In this document: positions 35,301 to 47,271 of the stretch, piece by piece | Position numbering within the stretch: position 1 is the first letter of the stretch | How the letters are laid out: the number at the start of each line of letters is the position of its first letter | Assembly: GCA_023333565.1 (NCBI GenBank) | Contig: JAJKFH010002438.1 | Coordinates: 930,001-994,000 of the forward strand | Length of the DNA: 64,000 nucleotides | Reading direction: 5' to 3' | DNA from: Puffinus mauretanicus | Taxonomy: Eukaryota; Chordata; Aves; Procellariiformes; Procellariidae | Made by a program: the position numbers and the translations under genes | The notes under the pieces: model-generated | What the model was told of the DNA's origin: nothing | Databases searched by the model: none | Seen by the model: only the letters and a program-made list of their open reading frames with translations

Positions 35301-38300
35301 AAATTTTGCCTCCATTTGGATCTTCCTTTCACTTATCACCAGGAACTCATTTGCTACAGCTCTGTTTAAATACCTCAGCTTTTAGGTTGGGGTTTTTTTT
35401 TTTTAATTTGTTTTGCAGCCACATATCTCTACACTCCAGTTTTCCTTTCCTGCCTATGCTGTACTTACGTACCTTCTCCCACATACTTTTCAATACAAAG
35501 TCAAATTCCCTACCGAAATTTGATTTATGGGTAGATTTGTGATGGGTAATTCCAGTTTCACTTTCCCCATTCTTTCACAAAACAAAGCTGAAGAAAAGGC
35601 AGCACAGCTATTCAGAAATTTTCCTACCACAATCAAAGATATATGCTGTTTACACGTAACAGGAGGATTGATTTCCTTGCCGTCCTCATTTTTCAGACCA
35701 GAAGGTGTTTCTGGTTGACAGTCAAGGAAATTAGAAGTACTTGAAATATGTGGTAATTCAGAATATCCTTAATTTGCAAGTCTGTTTGTCAGTACAATAA
35801 TAGATATGTTAAGAAGTAAGATTATGGCCAGAAAACATACTATAAAATTGGTGTCTTGTTGTTTCACTTCATTTTCATATCAAGATTATCTGAGGCCCTG
35901 ATCCTTATATCTGATGGGAAAACGCAGGATTCTGCAGAGGTCAAAATTGCTAGGCCAGACCCTATGAAGAAGGAGAAAAAAATTTTTTTCTTGTTGCTCA
36001 TGCTTCACACTCCAATGAAGGTTTAAGCTGGTTCTCTCCCACTTTTGCTAACACAGGCTTTCTAATTAGAATTCATCTGACAATGTAGTGGCCAACAGCC
36101 AAGACAAAGTAGACTCCAGCTCACTCCTCTGCCAGTCTATTGGCTCGGTAGTCCCAAAAGTAGAAAAGATGCATCTTTTTAAAGTGTAAACTGAGCAGTT
36201 ATAATTCTGAAGACACATACTGGGAGCCAGACAACATAAGCAGATGCCAATTTTGCACTCACTTTTCAGTTCAGTAGTTACATTTTTGCCTGAAGTAACA
36301 GATGGAAGTATGTCTACACACATAATGCTGCTGGAAATATTCTTATTGAATGCACAGGGTAATACATGTGAAACGTAGATATATTCCATGTACACAAGCA
36401 GAAAGCCCATGAACACAGACAGCAATCTTGGCCTAATTACCATCAATAAGCTTTTGCCAATTACTTTGGCAGGTGGAGTAGGGCACAATTTTACCCAGGG
36501 TGCTAGTCTGTTGTTTTGTTAGTAAACAATTTTGTTTATTACAGCAGTGCCCGAGAACTAACTAAGAATTAGATGCAATTAAGATGGGCTCACTAAACAC
36601 AAAATAGCAAACTATCTCAATTCCAAAAGAGTTTTGCACATAAGCAGGTAAGGCTGACACACCAAGGAGGAAGGAGGAGAGAGAGGTGGTAGATCATTCC
36701 CAACTGAGCCCTCAGTGTACTTATTACACTGCTGAACTTCGTCATTTTGAGGTTTTGAGGGAATGAGGAAGGTTACCTTTAACTCACACCCCTCTTCCCT
36801 ATTTCTTTTTTTGCAGTGTACTCACAATATCTAGCCACTGGTGGACAGCTACAGCCACTTGTGTTCCCAAGGGTTTAGTTAATACAAGCACATCTCCTGG
36901 CACTGCATTGTCTGGCCTGAAAACAAAGAATTCATATATTAATTACATAGCGAGATTCACACACGTTATTAGGAAAAAGTGCTGATAATTACGTTTTCAC
37001 AGACCCATGTATCTTGTTGCACAGTTAAGAACTGACTAATTGCAGAACCACCCTTTGGGATCCATTGCCATGGGATATTATTGAGCAAAAAGCTGCAAAC
37101 TTATTTAAAAGTGCTAATCCTTCTTTCTTGGAATATAACAATGCTTGCAGTCAGACACACACAAAATTACATATTTTCTTTCAATTTACTGGAGACATAA
37201 GATAGGATAGGGAAAAAAATTCACCTTTGTTACTTCAGGGCATAAGATAACCATCACTAGGATCATGAACAAACTCATTTGTATAGTGTAACATGCCACA
37301 GTGGGACATTCAAAATCAGCTGTCAAACGGACAGAATGCTGTAAACGCAGCAATTCTGTAGTTGTCTACAGCCGTTAATAGAGTAATTGGGAGATGGTTT
37401 AAAACGTATGTATAAATATGACAGAAATTTATGTCCCAAAACAGTCTACAATACCTTTAAAGGTTAGAAGCTTAACTCTCCTGTCAAAAGGAGAAGAGGA
37501 TTAAAAGATACTGGGGGGTGGGGAGAAGTAAAAGGACATCCTGTTTAAAAAAGCAAGTATGTACAAAAGAGATGTGGCATCTGTTGAGTGCTAAGGACAA
37601 ATGCAAGCAGGAGAAGGTACTGCTTTATTCATCAGGAGACAGATCACAAGATCACAACATGGTATTTAAAGGATTTTTTACTGTATCCCTTCAGACCAGT
37701 GCCTTTAATTGTTTAGCGATTTAACTTACATTATAAATTCATTAGGCTGACAGACTGTCGTGGCCACTCCTCCTAAAACAATCCAGGGATTTAACACTGT
37801 TTGGCCACCAGTAACAGATGTTCCTGCCTCTTCTGCTGCATCTTTGAAACCCTGGATAATTAGAGGCATCACTTTGTCTCTTTCCTAGAGATCAAAACAG
37901 AAGTCAGAGTTCCATACACAGCAGAGCTAGTCATTTCAAGACTGGTCCAGGGCTTTTAACCACTCAAGCCAAATGCCCTCACGGCAAATAGTTCATGACA
38001 GAAAAGCCAGCCTTGGGAAGAGGTTAACTTCCTGAAAATTGCATGTTATCCCACAGAGCTATGGTTTTACAGATCTTTGTAAAAGAGGTGAAGAGACATT
38101 TTTATGCTGAAGAAACATTCTTCAAAAGGTCATATAAAAGTAAAGAAATGAGAGTTCTGGAAACTCAGAACAACTATCCTGCTGTTGTAATCAGGTACAG
38201 CCACAGCAGTGTAGTGCAATACGACAAAGTTAAATCAAGCTGCACTTGGCCTCCACTAATCTGCAAAGTTTCAACTTACTTCCTTCTAAGAATAAACATG

Positions 38301-41300
38301 CCTTTTTTTGCTAGAGCACACAAACATACATGCTGGTCACGTCCACAAAAAAAAAAAAGAAAAAGAAAAAGAAAAGCAATCTATTTCAGTTTCTTCTGCT
38401 TCAGAGAGATGTTACAAAGCTGGCATAAGCAAACCAGTAGCATCTATCCAGCTTGATAAATGAATTGGTAACCAAATGCTGCCTTGGAGCAATATTGTCC
38501 TGAATTGACAGAAGCAGGGACCCCATTTTGGTGGAGATGAAGGTATTAGCAGCAGAAGATTACAATGCAAAAACCTGACCTTTTAGCAAGTGTCCTCAGA
38601 ATGTTTACGAGGCAAGACCCATACTATGAACTGAGATATTCAATAAAACCATCTCTTCTTTAAAACGGTTCAAACTTTGAGGGGAAAATATACTAAAGAT
38701 AAACACATTCTAAGCATGTTTAGCTGTTTGGGTCTTCCTTCAAAAGCAAGTACCAAAAATCTTACCCTATCTGTCATTTTATTGCTGATTCCAAGAAGCA
38801 TCAACATGTTGTCGCATTCCGTGACCCCCATGGCATAAAGGTCACTTAGGACATTGGCACACGCTATCCGTCCCTGAAAAAGAAAGATAGACAAAAAAAA
38901 ATCTGCAGGACTGTTTGCGAATGTTCAGACAAACACCTGCCGTGAACAAAACTTCCAGCATGAGTTTGCACTCTGAGACTGCTGCTTATTCCACAGGCTC
39001 CTGCATTAAGAAACCCAGCCAAAGATGTGGTATGATCCATTTTGTGCAACGGGCACATCTAGAAGTTCCCTTTACAGGTAAGGAGAGAATTCATCCCAGC
39101 TGTCTTGTTCACTTGGTCATACTCTCTCACTGACTACATAGGAATCCCACACTAAGTTTAGACTGGACGCCTAATTTTAGAGGCTGCAGTTAAGCTCGAC
39201 AAAGTCTAGCTTTGATAACAAGCTCAGTTTACTTAATCTGATATGATCCTCTTTATTCCAGCACAAAACTGTACACACTGATGAAGACAACCATTGTATG
39301 TAATTCACAACTGCGAGCAAGCTAATCCGAAAAGTGTATATTGCTGTACCTCTTCTGCATCGGAATACGTAGGAGACAGGGACCTTGATGAGAAAGCCGT
39401 TTGTTCCTCTCCTCTACCCTGGAAGCCACGTCTACACTCCTAAGTTTTTAGGAGACTACTCTTCTTCCCAGAGGATACAGCTGTGCTGCCAGCACACAGC
39501 CATACTGGGGTGCCTCTTCTGTCAGGAAGTCAGTAAGAAGCTGTCTGCAGAAGACAGCATGTGCCGGGGATTAAGGAGCTCAGGGCATCCAGAAGCTGGC
39601 CTTGTCACCGCTTAGGAGCACGCACAGCTACTGAGGGGAGATGTCTGTCCCCCACCACTTGTATGGTGAGGGATGTGTTCCTACTCTATCACTTTATCAA
39701 ATGACAAGATAAGGCTGAATTTTCCTACAGCACATACATTTTAATTGACTTTTGTGTGTGTGAACATCTCCACTAACAAAAATTTGTCCATGAGACCTAG
39801 TCTTCTGTTGAAAATTCCTCTAAGAAGTCTAGAAGCTGACAGGGCTAAGAAGGGATCACTTGGGTCATATGAGCTTAGCTACTCTGGTTTTGCTGAATTA
39901 ATGGATCCGAGTGAGGGTTTGTTGGGATGTGGACCCCGCACAGATGAGACATCTAGTTTCCTGATGAAGATGCAGAACTTTGATACAGGATGTGCCCTAC
40001 GGGATGGCCAGATAATTTTAAAATACAGGACAAATTCTGTTGTGTTACTCTGGAAGACTGCACGCATTTTATTAAAATTGTTTTAGGTTTACAGCTGCAA
40101 AACTGTAACCAACATCTGGTTTTATGATTGTAAATCTGTGCTTTTCATGAAGTTCAGAGGCAACACCACCATGATAAAAACAACATGCTTATTTGACACA
40201 ATTTGGACTACAGAAAGATGCTTTAGCTGGAAGACAAATTTAGCGGGGGGCAGGGGGGGGAGGAATCTAAACACATTTCCACCATCTCTAAAAGCTCAGA
40301 GTCTAATCACACATCCAGGATTTTTGCAAAAATTATTATTTTCAGGCAGTTACCTTACTTGCTGATGATATGAAATAACACCTCCAAATCACAATTAAAT
40401 ATAATCCAGTTTTTCATAAATTCAGTAGCTTCCAGTGGCATCAGGGGAATCCCTTACACTTGGAACTGGAATATGTTTTGATCATTTAAATCTTAAAACT
40501 ATTAAGAGAAAAGTGAGCTGTGTACTGCATGGTTTGATGGATACTGGCTGTTAAATTTCTAGATGTTTAAGAACACTAAAGCCTGCCACTTTCCTTTTCT
40601 GGAAGGGGACTATCAAATCATTCTCCACTATCTTCAGTATTTACCAAGCAAACTGCTGGTTTATGCCCTCTTAGGAATGACAGATAAGTTTTTAAAACCA
40701 CGCTCACAACAGCTCTCTATTCTAGTAGTCAGAGGTCAGTCTAACACCGCTTTTGCCAACTGGCAAAACCACTATGGAAACAAATTCAGAGAGTGCAAGT
40801 CTGAAGTAGCAAAGGGAACAATACATGGCTTGTGAACACCAATAAGCACGACAGGATTCACAAACAGGGGTCAACCTAGCTGGGTCCCACATGCTACCTG
40901 ACTGCTTGCTTAGTCCCCCCGAAATACTAGTGTCTATGTGCAATACTAAGAGCTATTTATAAGGGCAAAGGATGGAGTATCAGACCCCTGCCCCAGTCTT
41001 GAGTGAAGGTTCTTCTTGAAAGGGCACAAAAAAGGTCGCTGGAATGGAAGGGGAAGGAAATCCACGCTCAAACCAGCCAGTTTCCTGCTCAAAAAGATGT
41101 CTCCACAGGGCCACAGAGGCCAGTACCAGTCCTATTACTGGTGGCTTGATACTTATTATGAAACCTATTTTCAATTGCTTGTAACTTTTCTGATATCAAA
41201 CCATTTAAGTTGAAAAGTCCTATGCTAGATATAGATTTTACAGGTGTACATCTTAGGGATACTTCAGACAACACGGATTGAGTGTTTTCAAGAACGAAGC

Positions 41301-44300
41301 CAAAGAGGAGGGGAAAGGGGAAAAGAAGGAAGAGGGTTTTTTGCATATAACTGCAGAACTTGGTTTTAAAATAGGCAATGACAGAGTGAAAGCTGTTTTC
41401 TGAAGCAAAAATCTAAAGTTCAGCTGAGTCCACATGCAGTTTTGCCTTCCTCAGCTGTTTTCTAATCCCTCCTGTGACAGCACCCAGCTTGGAGTCCATT
41501 TGCACTTTTGGCTTTCCCTCCTTGCTTTCTCTCGCCCCAACTAGGAAGAGAGATTAGATAAGGAGCTGCAGGTAGACACTGCGCACAGAGAAACAAAGAG
41601 ACTCTAAATCAGGGAACATCCACCCAAAACCAGGCTAGAATTGACTAGGTAAGGAGATACAGCAGAAGAGCAAGAAGCAGAGAGTGCACTGCATGTAAGT
41701 GATAATGAAAACAGAGACTGGTAATGACAGGCATGGGTCAGGGGGAGTCTAGACTAAAAACAGGGAAAAAAACCATTGGAGAAACAGGGCAGCAGCAGTC
41801 TTGAACAGAGGAGTCCAGAACGCACTCCTTTACAGAGCCTGGACACAATTCCTAAGTCTCACCATTCCTCTGCTCTTAACAACCGTCCATAAACCCCATG
41901 GCAAATTGTATTTGACTGTCCTCCAACTGATGTTAGTCCACACAAGAAAATGGCAATCTATACTGCCCCCAGATACTCTAGTCCCCAAGAGAAGAGTCCA
42001 ACCCTGCTGGATCCTCACTGCAGGTATCATCAAGAAGGCTTGTGACAGAATCCCTGTTCTCGGTTAGCTTTTAAGAAGAAATACATATTTGTAAACAGAT
42101 TAGGAAGTGGCAAGCCACCGCATTAAAATGAATGTTGACGAGAATGAAAAGTGGAGGACTCGAGAGTTAGAAAACACCAAAGTTACAGCTGCTGGTGCAT
42201 GTGGAGCACAGTATAGACTGTAACTAGGATGCAACCACTGAAGCTGGACTAAGGCCAAATTTACATTCCATTCCTACCACACTGGCCTAAACCTCATCTG
42301 GGCACAGGCTCATCTATCCACTCCTGCGGCATCTCAAACCCTTTCTATCTCCAAACAAAACAACCCTCCTCCTTCACCACAGCCTTCTCACGCTGTCCCT
42401 CACAAGTTTTTGTTACAAGGTGAGACAAGAGAGTTTCTCAGCTGATGAAGTTCTACACAGCTCTCCAACAACATAGATTGTTTTTTTAATTTTTTTTTTT
42501 TTTTTATCCCTGTCCCTGACGAGTTCCCACATGCTGTTAAAGCAAGCCAGTTGAATCAAATTTCTCAGGAGAGCTCAGCAACTCTGTACTCCAGAGGCCA
42601 GCCTGAGATCTTGGCTGCTCAGTTTGCAGAAAGAGAGCTCTTCTGGAACAGAAATCAAAGGAGCTAGGCTTGCATATGTGCACAACACCTGGTCAAACAT
42701 GCTACAAAAAAAAAAAAAGAGTCGGTCCCAATCTCAAACTGCATGTCCAAAACCCACCTGACAGGTCTCACCAAACAAACAACAAACCAAAACCAGCAAA
42801 TAAAGCATGCAATCATATGTACAGCAGTAAAAGCAAAGGAGTTACATTCAAATCACAGGAAACATGAATTCTAGCATTTCTTAACTTTCATTTAATGAAC
42901 ACCTCCCGTAGAATTCCTTACAGCTTTACTAAGTCCTTTTTTGAAGTTAATTTGTTTCCCCATGACCTTCTGTTCAAGTCAATACTGATCACCGCCGCAC
43001 CTAACATCACACAGGAATCTCTACCGAGACGGACTAAATGAAATACGGACACAGAAGGAGCCGAAGTCAAAGCGCACGCAACTTCCAACAAGTCATTTCA
43101 ACTTACTCATCTGCAAGCGGAGGTAGTACGACGGGAAAACTGGTGTTGACAAAGCACTCTGAAGTTGCCAGGTGCTATTGCCAACTACTGTCATTTAGGC
43201 ATTTCCAGTTCCAACATGTTACCTGGTTATTTCAGAACCTCAAAAAAGGCCAATTACAATGTGGTTCTGCTCATAAGTGGAGTTTACTGTCTGCTGCTTC
43301 ACAGACAGCTCTTTTTCCCTGCTTTTGGGCTTTTCAAGCCAAATCCCACAGAACAACAGATGGAGGGAAATTTGAATTAAAGGTGGCAGTTCTCCCAACT
43401 TTCACCTATAGAAAGCAGTACTGCAGCATTCCTGGCCGACATGGAAAAGATTACAGGATGAAACTATGCCTTTCCCTCTTGACGTGTATTTAGGAACGAC
43501 TTTGAATGCTGTCAATCAAACAATTAGCACTGCACATCTAGAAGAAACAGCCAAAATCGCCATGAGACTGGTAAGTGAGAAGCACAAATCAAATCAGCAA
43601 TATAGCTAACAATTAAGTTTAGCCAACTTACCATCATATAAGGATCATCCACAATAGGATAAATATAATCTGTTGTCTGGACCAACGACAAACCTCCATG
43701 CCTTAATGGAATAACACAAGTGTCCATCCCAATTCCTGCAAAGACAGAAATCCATCAGTGAGGTAAGTAACTTTGCCCTTAATTATCTGTTGCTCTTAAC
43801 AAGAGAACTTATAAAACATGTCTGTGAAATACAACTCACAATACTGCCTAAACAGACATGGGAAATTGCTTCCTTAGAGGAAGTATGTAGCACAAATAAA
43901 GAGGAAAACCAAGCAAAGAATGAGAACTCCTGACTAGAGCAGAACAGAAGTGTAAATGGTTGAAAGCAAGAACTAAACTACAATGTTCTAGTTTGTTGCA
44001 GCATAATAATAGTGCATTGCTTTTAAGAACATCTGTGCTTGTATGTATGTACATTCAAAGTGAAGAGGAACTACGTGAATTGATATTGTCAAAAGCAAAT
44101 AGGTTTTCCTGTCACTACCATCTCCACAAAAACATAATGACAGTTTTAAAAGGACATAGCCTCTCATAAAGGGCATTTTCTCACTTCAGGAGGAACAAAA
44201 AGACACCACAAGTAACAGCCTAGGCCCTTGGTGAAAGATGATTCACCCACTTGGAGCTTCTGCAATTGTATTAACCTCACCTTACTTCTGTGAGGCTGAA

Positions 44301-47167
44301 AGGCAGCAAGACAACCTGCTAGACAGGGAAACTCCTTTGAGAAAACCACAATACCAAGCGCAGCATTTTCCCTGACGGTGGGTATTTCAAACAGAATACG
44401 CGCTATTAAAACCTCCAGGCATTTGCTGCGATGCAAGAGCCTGCACAAAAGCGGCAGGTGACAAATCACAACATGCTAGCTGAGCCGCGCTCCCTGTCAA
44501 TATATATCCTCGTGCCTTGTGGCAACAGCAGGTAGCTCACCTCCTTCCCGGGCTGGCAGCAAGCTGCCTAGAATTACTTTGCATACCTCCAAAGGGCAAG
44601 AGTTTTCAAACAACCAGTTTTCAGGGAGCAGATGCCACATTGCGACTTTTCTCCACGTATTAACGAAACACAGTACCTAGCAAGTGCTACAAGCCAGTAT
44701 TTGGCAGTGTCCTGTACAGGGATGGAGCGAACTGCTGTCATCTGAGGTCCTACTGAGGACACAGAGCAGAAGGTCTGCCAGGCAGTAGGTATATAAGTGG
44801 AGAGGATCTTGCCTCTCCTGCCTACGGAGGCAGATCTTGCCTCGGAAGAGAAGGGATACTGACAGAAGCTCATGAGCAATAATTTAGGGTTGCTCACCCT
44901 CTGCAGAAGCTACCAGGCTAGTTTGCATGATGTCCAGTGTCTCCAGGGAAGTGCGTATAAGCAGTTACAGAGAAGTGGCTCATGTATAGGAGCTGTTTTC
45001 CCCTCAGTTCACCTATTCATGCCATAATGCTGCAAGACTGATTTCATTTGTGCAGTTTTCCACAGCTTCAGCAAAAGTGCTGCCTGACAGACAGGCCAAG
45101 GGGCCATGACGGTCCTTCTGAGGCTATGGTTCTGTTCCACCGAAAAAGGACTGACTAAATAAGTGAATCTGTTCAGAGAGGTGACTGAAAACAGTGGTTT
45201 CAAGGTCTGTAACAGCTCTAAGAATTAATATCAAACTTGCAGTTTCTTACCCACAGATATACTCACAGCCATATTTAAGATTGCTCTGGGTAACACCACT
45301 CGCAGAACTAAAAAGGAGTGAGGGCGAGCCTGCTATTGGCAATTTCCCTCTTGACTGCATCTCAAAAGCATGGTGCATATGCACATGCTGTAAAGTTACC
45401 TGTCTATCCCTTTTAAGCACAAGGCGTCAGAGGCAAGTAACACCAAACTTATCCGAAGACACATCTGTCAAAGGGATACTCACCACAAAAGCGTATTTTT
45501 AAGAGACCTGAACTCTCCACCTTCTATTACTAATAGATTTCCTGTTACATAATATCACACCTACGTATTGATGGCATTAGTCTACTTTTTTACCTTTTCA
45601 TATAGCTGGAGAAGAAAAATCTATTAGCAGTTCCATTACTGTTTAGAGCCTGTAAGTTTAGAAGAGAAAAAAACCAAACCACAACAGCTAAATAATTAAA
45701 TCTAAACCAAACTATTACTGATTTTAGAAATTTGCCAAATAGAACTGCCGTTGTGAATAACTTATTTAATTTAGAAAAAAACCATATAAATAGCAATTTA
45801 GGGATAAAAGAAGCTGGTGTCCTTCATTAGGGAATATTAAATTATAGTGCTACCCCAGCTCCACACACAATTGCTGCTTAGATATTTCACACAAAGATCG
45901 TCATTGTTTAAGCAAGAACACGGGCTCCTTACTAATCTCTCTTTGAATTCAATCTCTACCAGAATAAGGGGTTGCAACCTGTTAGCCTGGTAATAGATGA
46001 TTAGCAATGCTAAAATAATTTTAAATAAGGTTATTGGACACTAAATTGATAATTAAATAACTTCAGAATAAATACTATGTTGATATTCCTAAGTCGAGGG
46101 GAAAAAAAAAAATCATTCTGTGCTGCAAAGTAGAGGTTGAATATGCAGGGCTGAGTAAATAGACAAACAGAATTAAAAGTGTCATTAAACACATTATCTA
46201 CATTCATTTATCTATATCAATATTAGGTAGAGTAGCTGGTATCAAAATACCTACGTTCGCCCTGTTCCCCATGTAGGTGGCTTGTGCAGGTGGTTTTCCC
46301 TTACTGCTTGCATCATTGTGCAAATACCAAAGAGAAAGTGAAGCTGGCAAGAACACAGAGGTCTTGGAAAGACAGCCTTTCCCAGGCAGCTTCTACAGGT
46401 GAGCAAAAAAGTTAGAGTGGGGAACAACGAAAGGACTGAAAGGAAAAACGACAACTGTGACACAATCCGCTCCCAGCCTCAGCCGAAGCGAGAAGGTTTT
46501 CTCTTGCTCACTTTCTCTGACCCAGGAATAGAGGGGAGGGGAGGGAGAGGGGAACTACACCTGTGAGTCATCTAACTGCATAAAATTCATTGCCTTTGGA
46601 AATTTATGCAATGAATGCAATGTATTAATATAAAAGTCCAGAAGTTAACTGATACGACTTCAGTTTGCAAAGCACCTACTGGGGAAAGGGAGGAGGAGAC
46701 TAACTCCTAAGCATGTGCCTATCACAATGGCCATTTCTGACCATTTTTTCTTTGTAGTTGAGCGCACTGCAGGATGTTAAATAATTAAAATAATATTCTT
46801 GTATCCCAGATGCCAAAAAATGACAACGCAAGATTCATTACTCAGATTTCTGGATGCTGTGCATGCATTATACAACATACAATTTTCAAACTGATTGAAC
46901 AAAATGCAAATGAGATCGCATCACTAAGCAGACAAACAGAAGGATCACATGTGTCTAGAGGAGCAACTACTTACCCAACCTGGGCATAACTGCCCCCAGG
47001 AACTGTTCATCTTCCTGAAAATGGTTTTCTTGTAGAGATTCAAGCAGTTTCTGCAAGACATCCTGAGGCACTTTGCAGCCTGTGCCCTTCAGTTCAGTGA
47101 ATCGGGTCAGACGGAAACTCTCGTCCAGTTCATAACTTTCTGGGTTAAACGACTCCCGAACAGACAT
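26169..47167 (-). CDS. SEPHS1: Selenophosphate synthetase 1 (complete, 8 coding exons, 392 aa)
   Basis: Member of the SelD/PurM-like ATP-dependent family. SEPHS2/SelD makes monoselenophosphate for selenocysteine synthesis, whereas SEPHS1 has no Sec or Cys at the catalytic position and does not supply selenophosphate; it is linked to redox homeostasis and is essential in metazoa. Coding exons on the minus strand: 46975-47167, 43632-43735, 38766-38873, 37730-37884, 36826-36916, 33399-33498, 31668-31880 and 26169-26383. They total 1179 nt with all phases closing. Thr29 lies in [11 protein letters not shown]; Lys32, Asp69, Asp87, Asp110 and Asp265 match the ATP/Mg ligands. The N-terminal PurM-like half (GMDTC, TTDYIYP) is followed by the GTSVTGGQT loop and the [13 protein letters not shown] motif of the C-terminal half. 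Length equals human, and I see only about three substitutions against the human protein as remembered. A non-coding first exon lies in the CpG island near 50321. Confidence 0.98.
31668..31880 (-). CDS. SEPHS1: SEPHS1 exon, residues 251-322
   Basis: Acceptor CTTGTAG, donor GTAGGT, 213 nt. Encodes [20 protein letters not shown] with the Mg-ligand Asp265, and ends GTCPETS. This is the conserved C-terminal ATP-handling core. Confidence 0.97.
33399..33498 (-). CDS. SEPHS1: SEPHS1 exon, residues 218-251
   Basis: Acceptor AATTAG-like (CATTAG), donor GTAAGA, 100 nt. Encodes [20 protein letters not shown] and ends MARLNRT. Confidence 0.96.
36826..36916 (-). CDS. SEPHS1: SEPHS1 exon, residues 187-217
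   Basis: Acceptor TTTTCAG, donor GTGAGT, 91 nt. Encodes [20 protein letters not shown] then [10 protein letters not shown]. It is too short to be noticed as an isolated open frame. Confidence 0.96.
37730..37884 (-). CDS. SEPHS1: SEPHS1 exon, residues 136-187
   Basis: Acceptor TCTCTAG, donor GTAAGT (the G of the Met codon comes from the next exon), 155 nt. Encodes [20 protein letters not shown], then the [14 protein letters not shown] loop and VCQPNEFI. Confidence 0.96.
38766..38873 (-). CDS. SEPHS1: SEPHS1 exon, residues 100-135
   Basis: Acceptor TTTTCAG, donor GTAAGA, 108 nt, phase 0 on both sides. Encodes [20 protein letters not shown] with the Mg-ligand Asp110, then [16 protein letters not shown]. 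Confidence 0.97.
43632..43735 (-). CDS. SEPHS1: SEPHS1 exon, residues 65-99
   Basis: Acceptor TTTGCAG, donor GTAAGT, 104 nt. Encodes [20 protein letters not shown] and [15 protein letters not shown] with the metal ligands Asp69 and Asp87. Confidence 0.97.
46975..47167 (-). CDS. SEPHS1: SEPHS1 first coding exon (residues 1-65)
   Basis: The ATG at 47167-47165 has AACC before it (A at -3). Encodes [20 protein letters not shown] followed by [15 protein letters not shown], placing Thr29 at the Sec/Cys site, and runs to MPRL plus one base before GTAAGT. A short 5' UTR part of this exon continues to an acceptor somewhere in 47224-47240, where three AG dinucleotides are possible. Confidence 0.97.
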
Positions 47168-47240
47168 GGTTCTCTCGCACAGACTGCTGTCCTTTCCCAC
47201 CCCAGAGCAACGGTATCAGTTTCTCTGCTGATCAGTCTAA

Positions 47241-47271
<31 letters not shown>
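47241..47271 (+). repeat. T13-A18 run beside the SEPHS1 first coding exon acceptor
   Basis: Thirteen T followed directly by eighteen A on the plus strand. In the transcript sense this is T18 then A13, ending just before the AG choices of the acceptor, so an A run separates the T tract from the splice site. Confidence 0.9.

Larger units (their letters stand above)
26384..46974 (-). other. SEPHS1 introns between coding exons
   Basis: Introns at 26384-31667, 31881-33398, 33499-36825, 36917-37729, 37885-38765, 38874-43631 and 43736-46974. They are AT-rich with many A or T runs (for example 34601-34619, 38347-38369, 42480-42505). I recognise no transposon-coding sequence, nested gene or structured RNA. 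Short frames seen here are consistent with chance. Confidence 0.7.

Noticed and set aside
47168..47200. N-terminal extension of SEPHS1 upstream of the ATG
   Set aside because: The in-frame upstream codon is GTG, not ATG, and the family starts at MS-RESFNPE; the ATG at 47167 is the right start.
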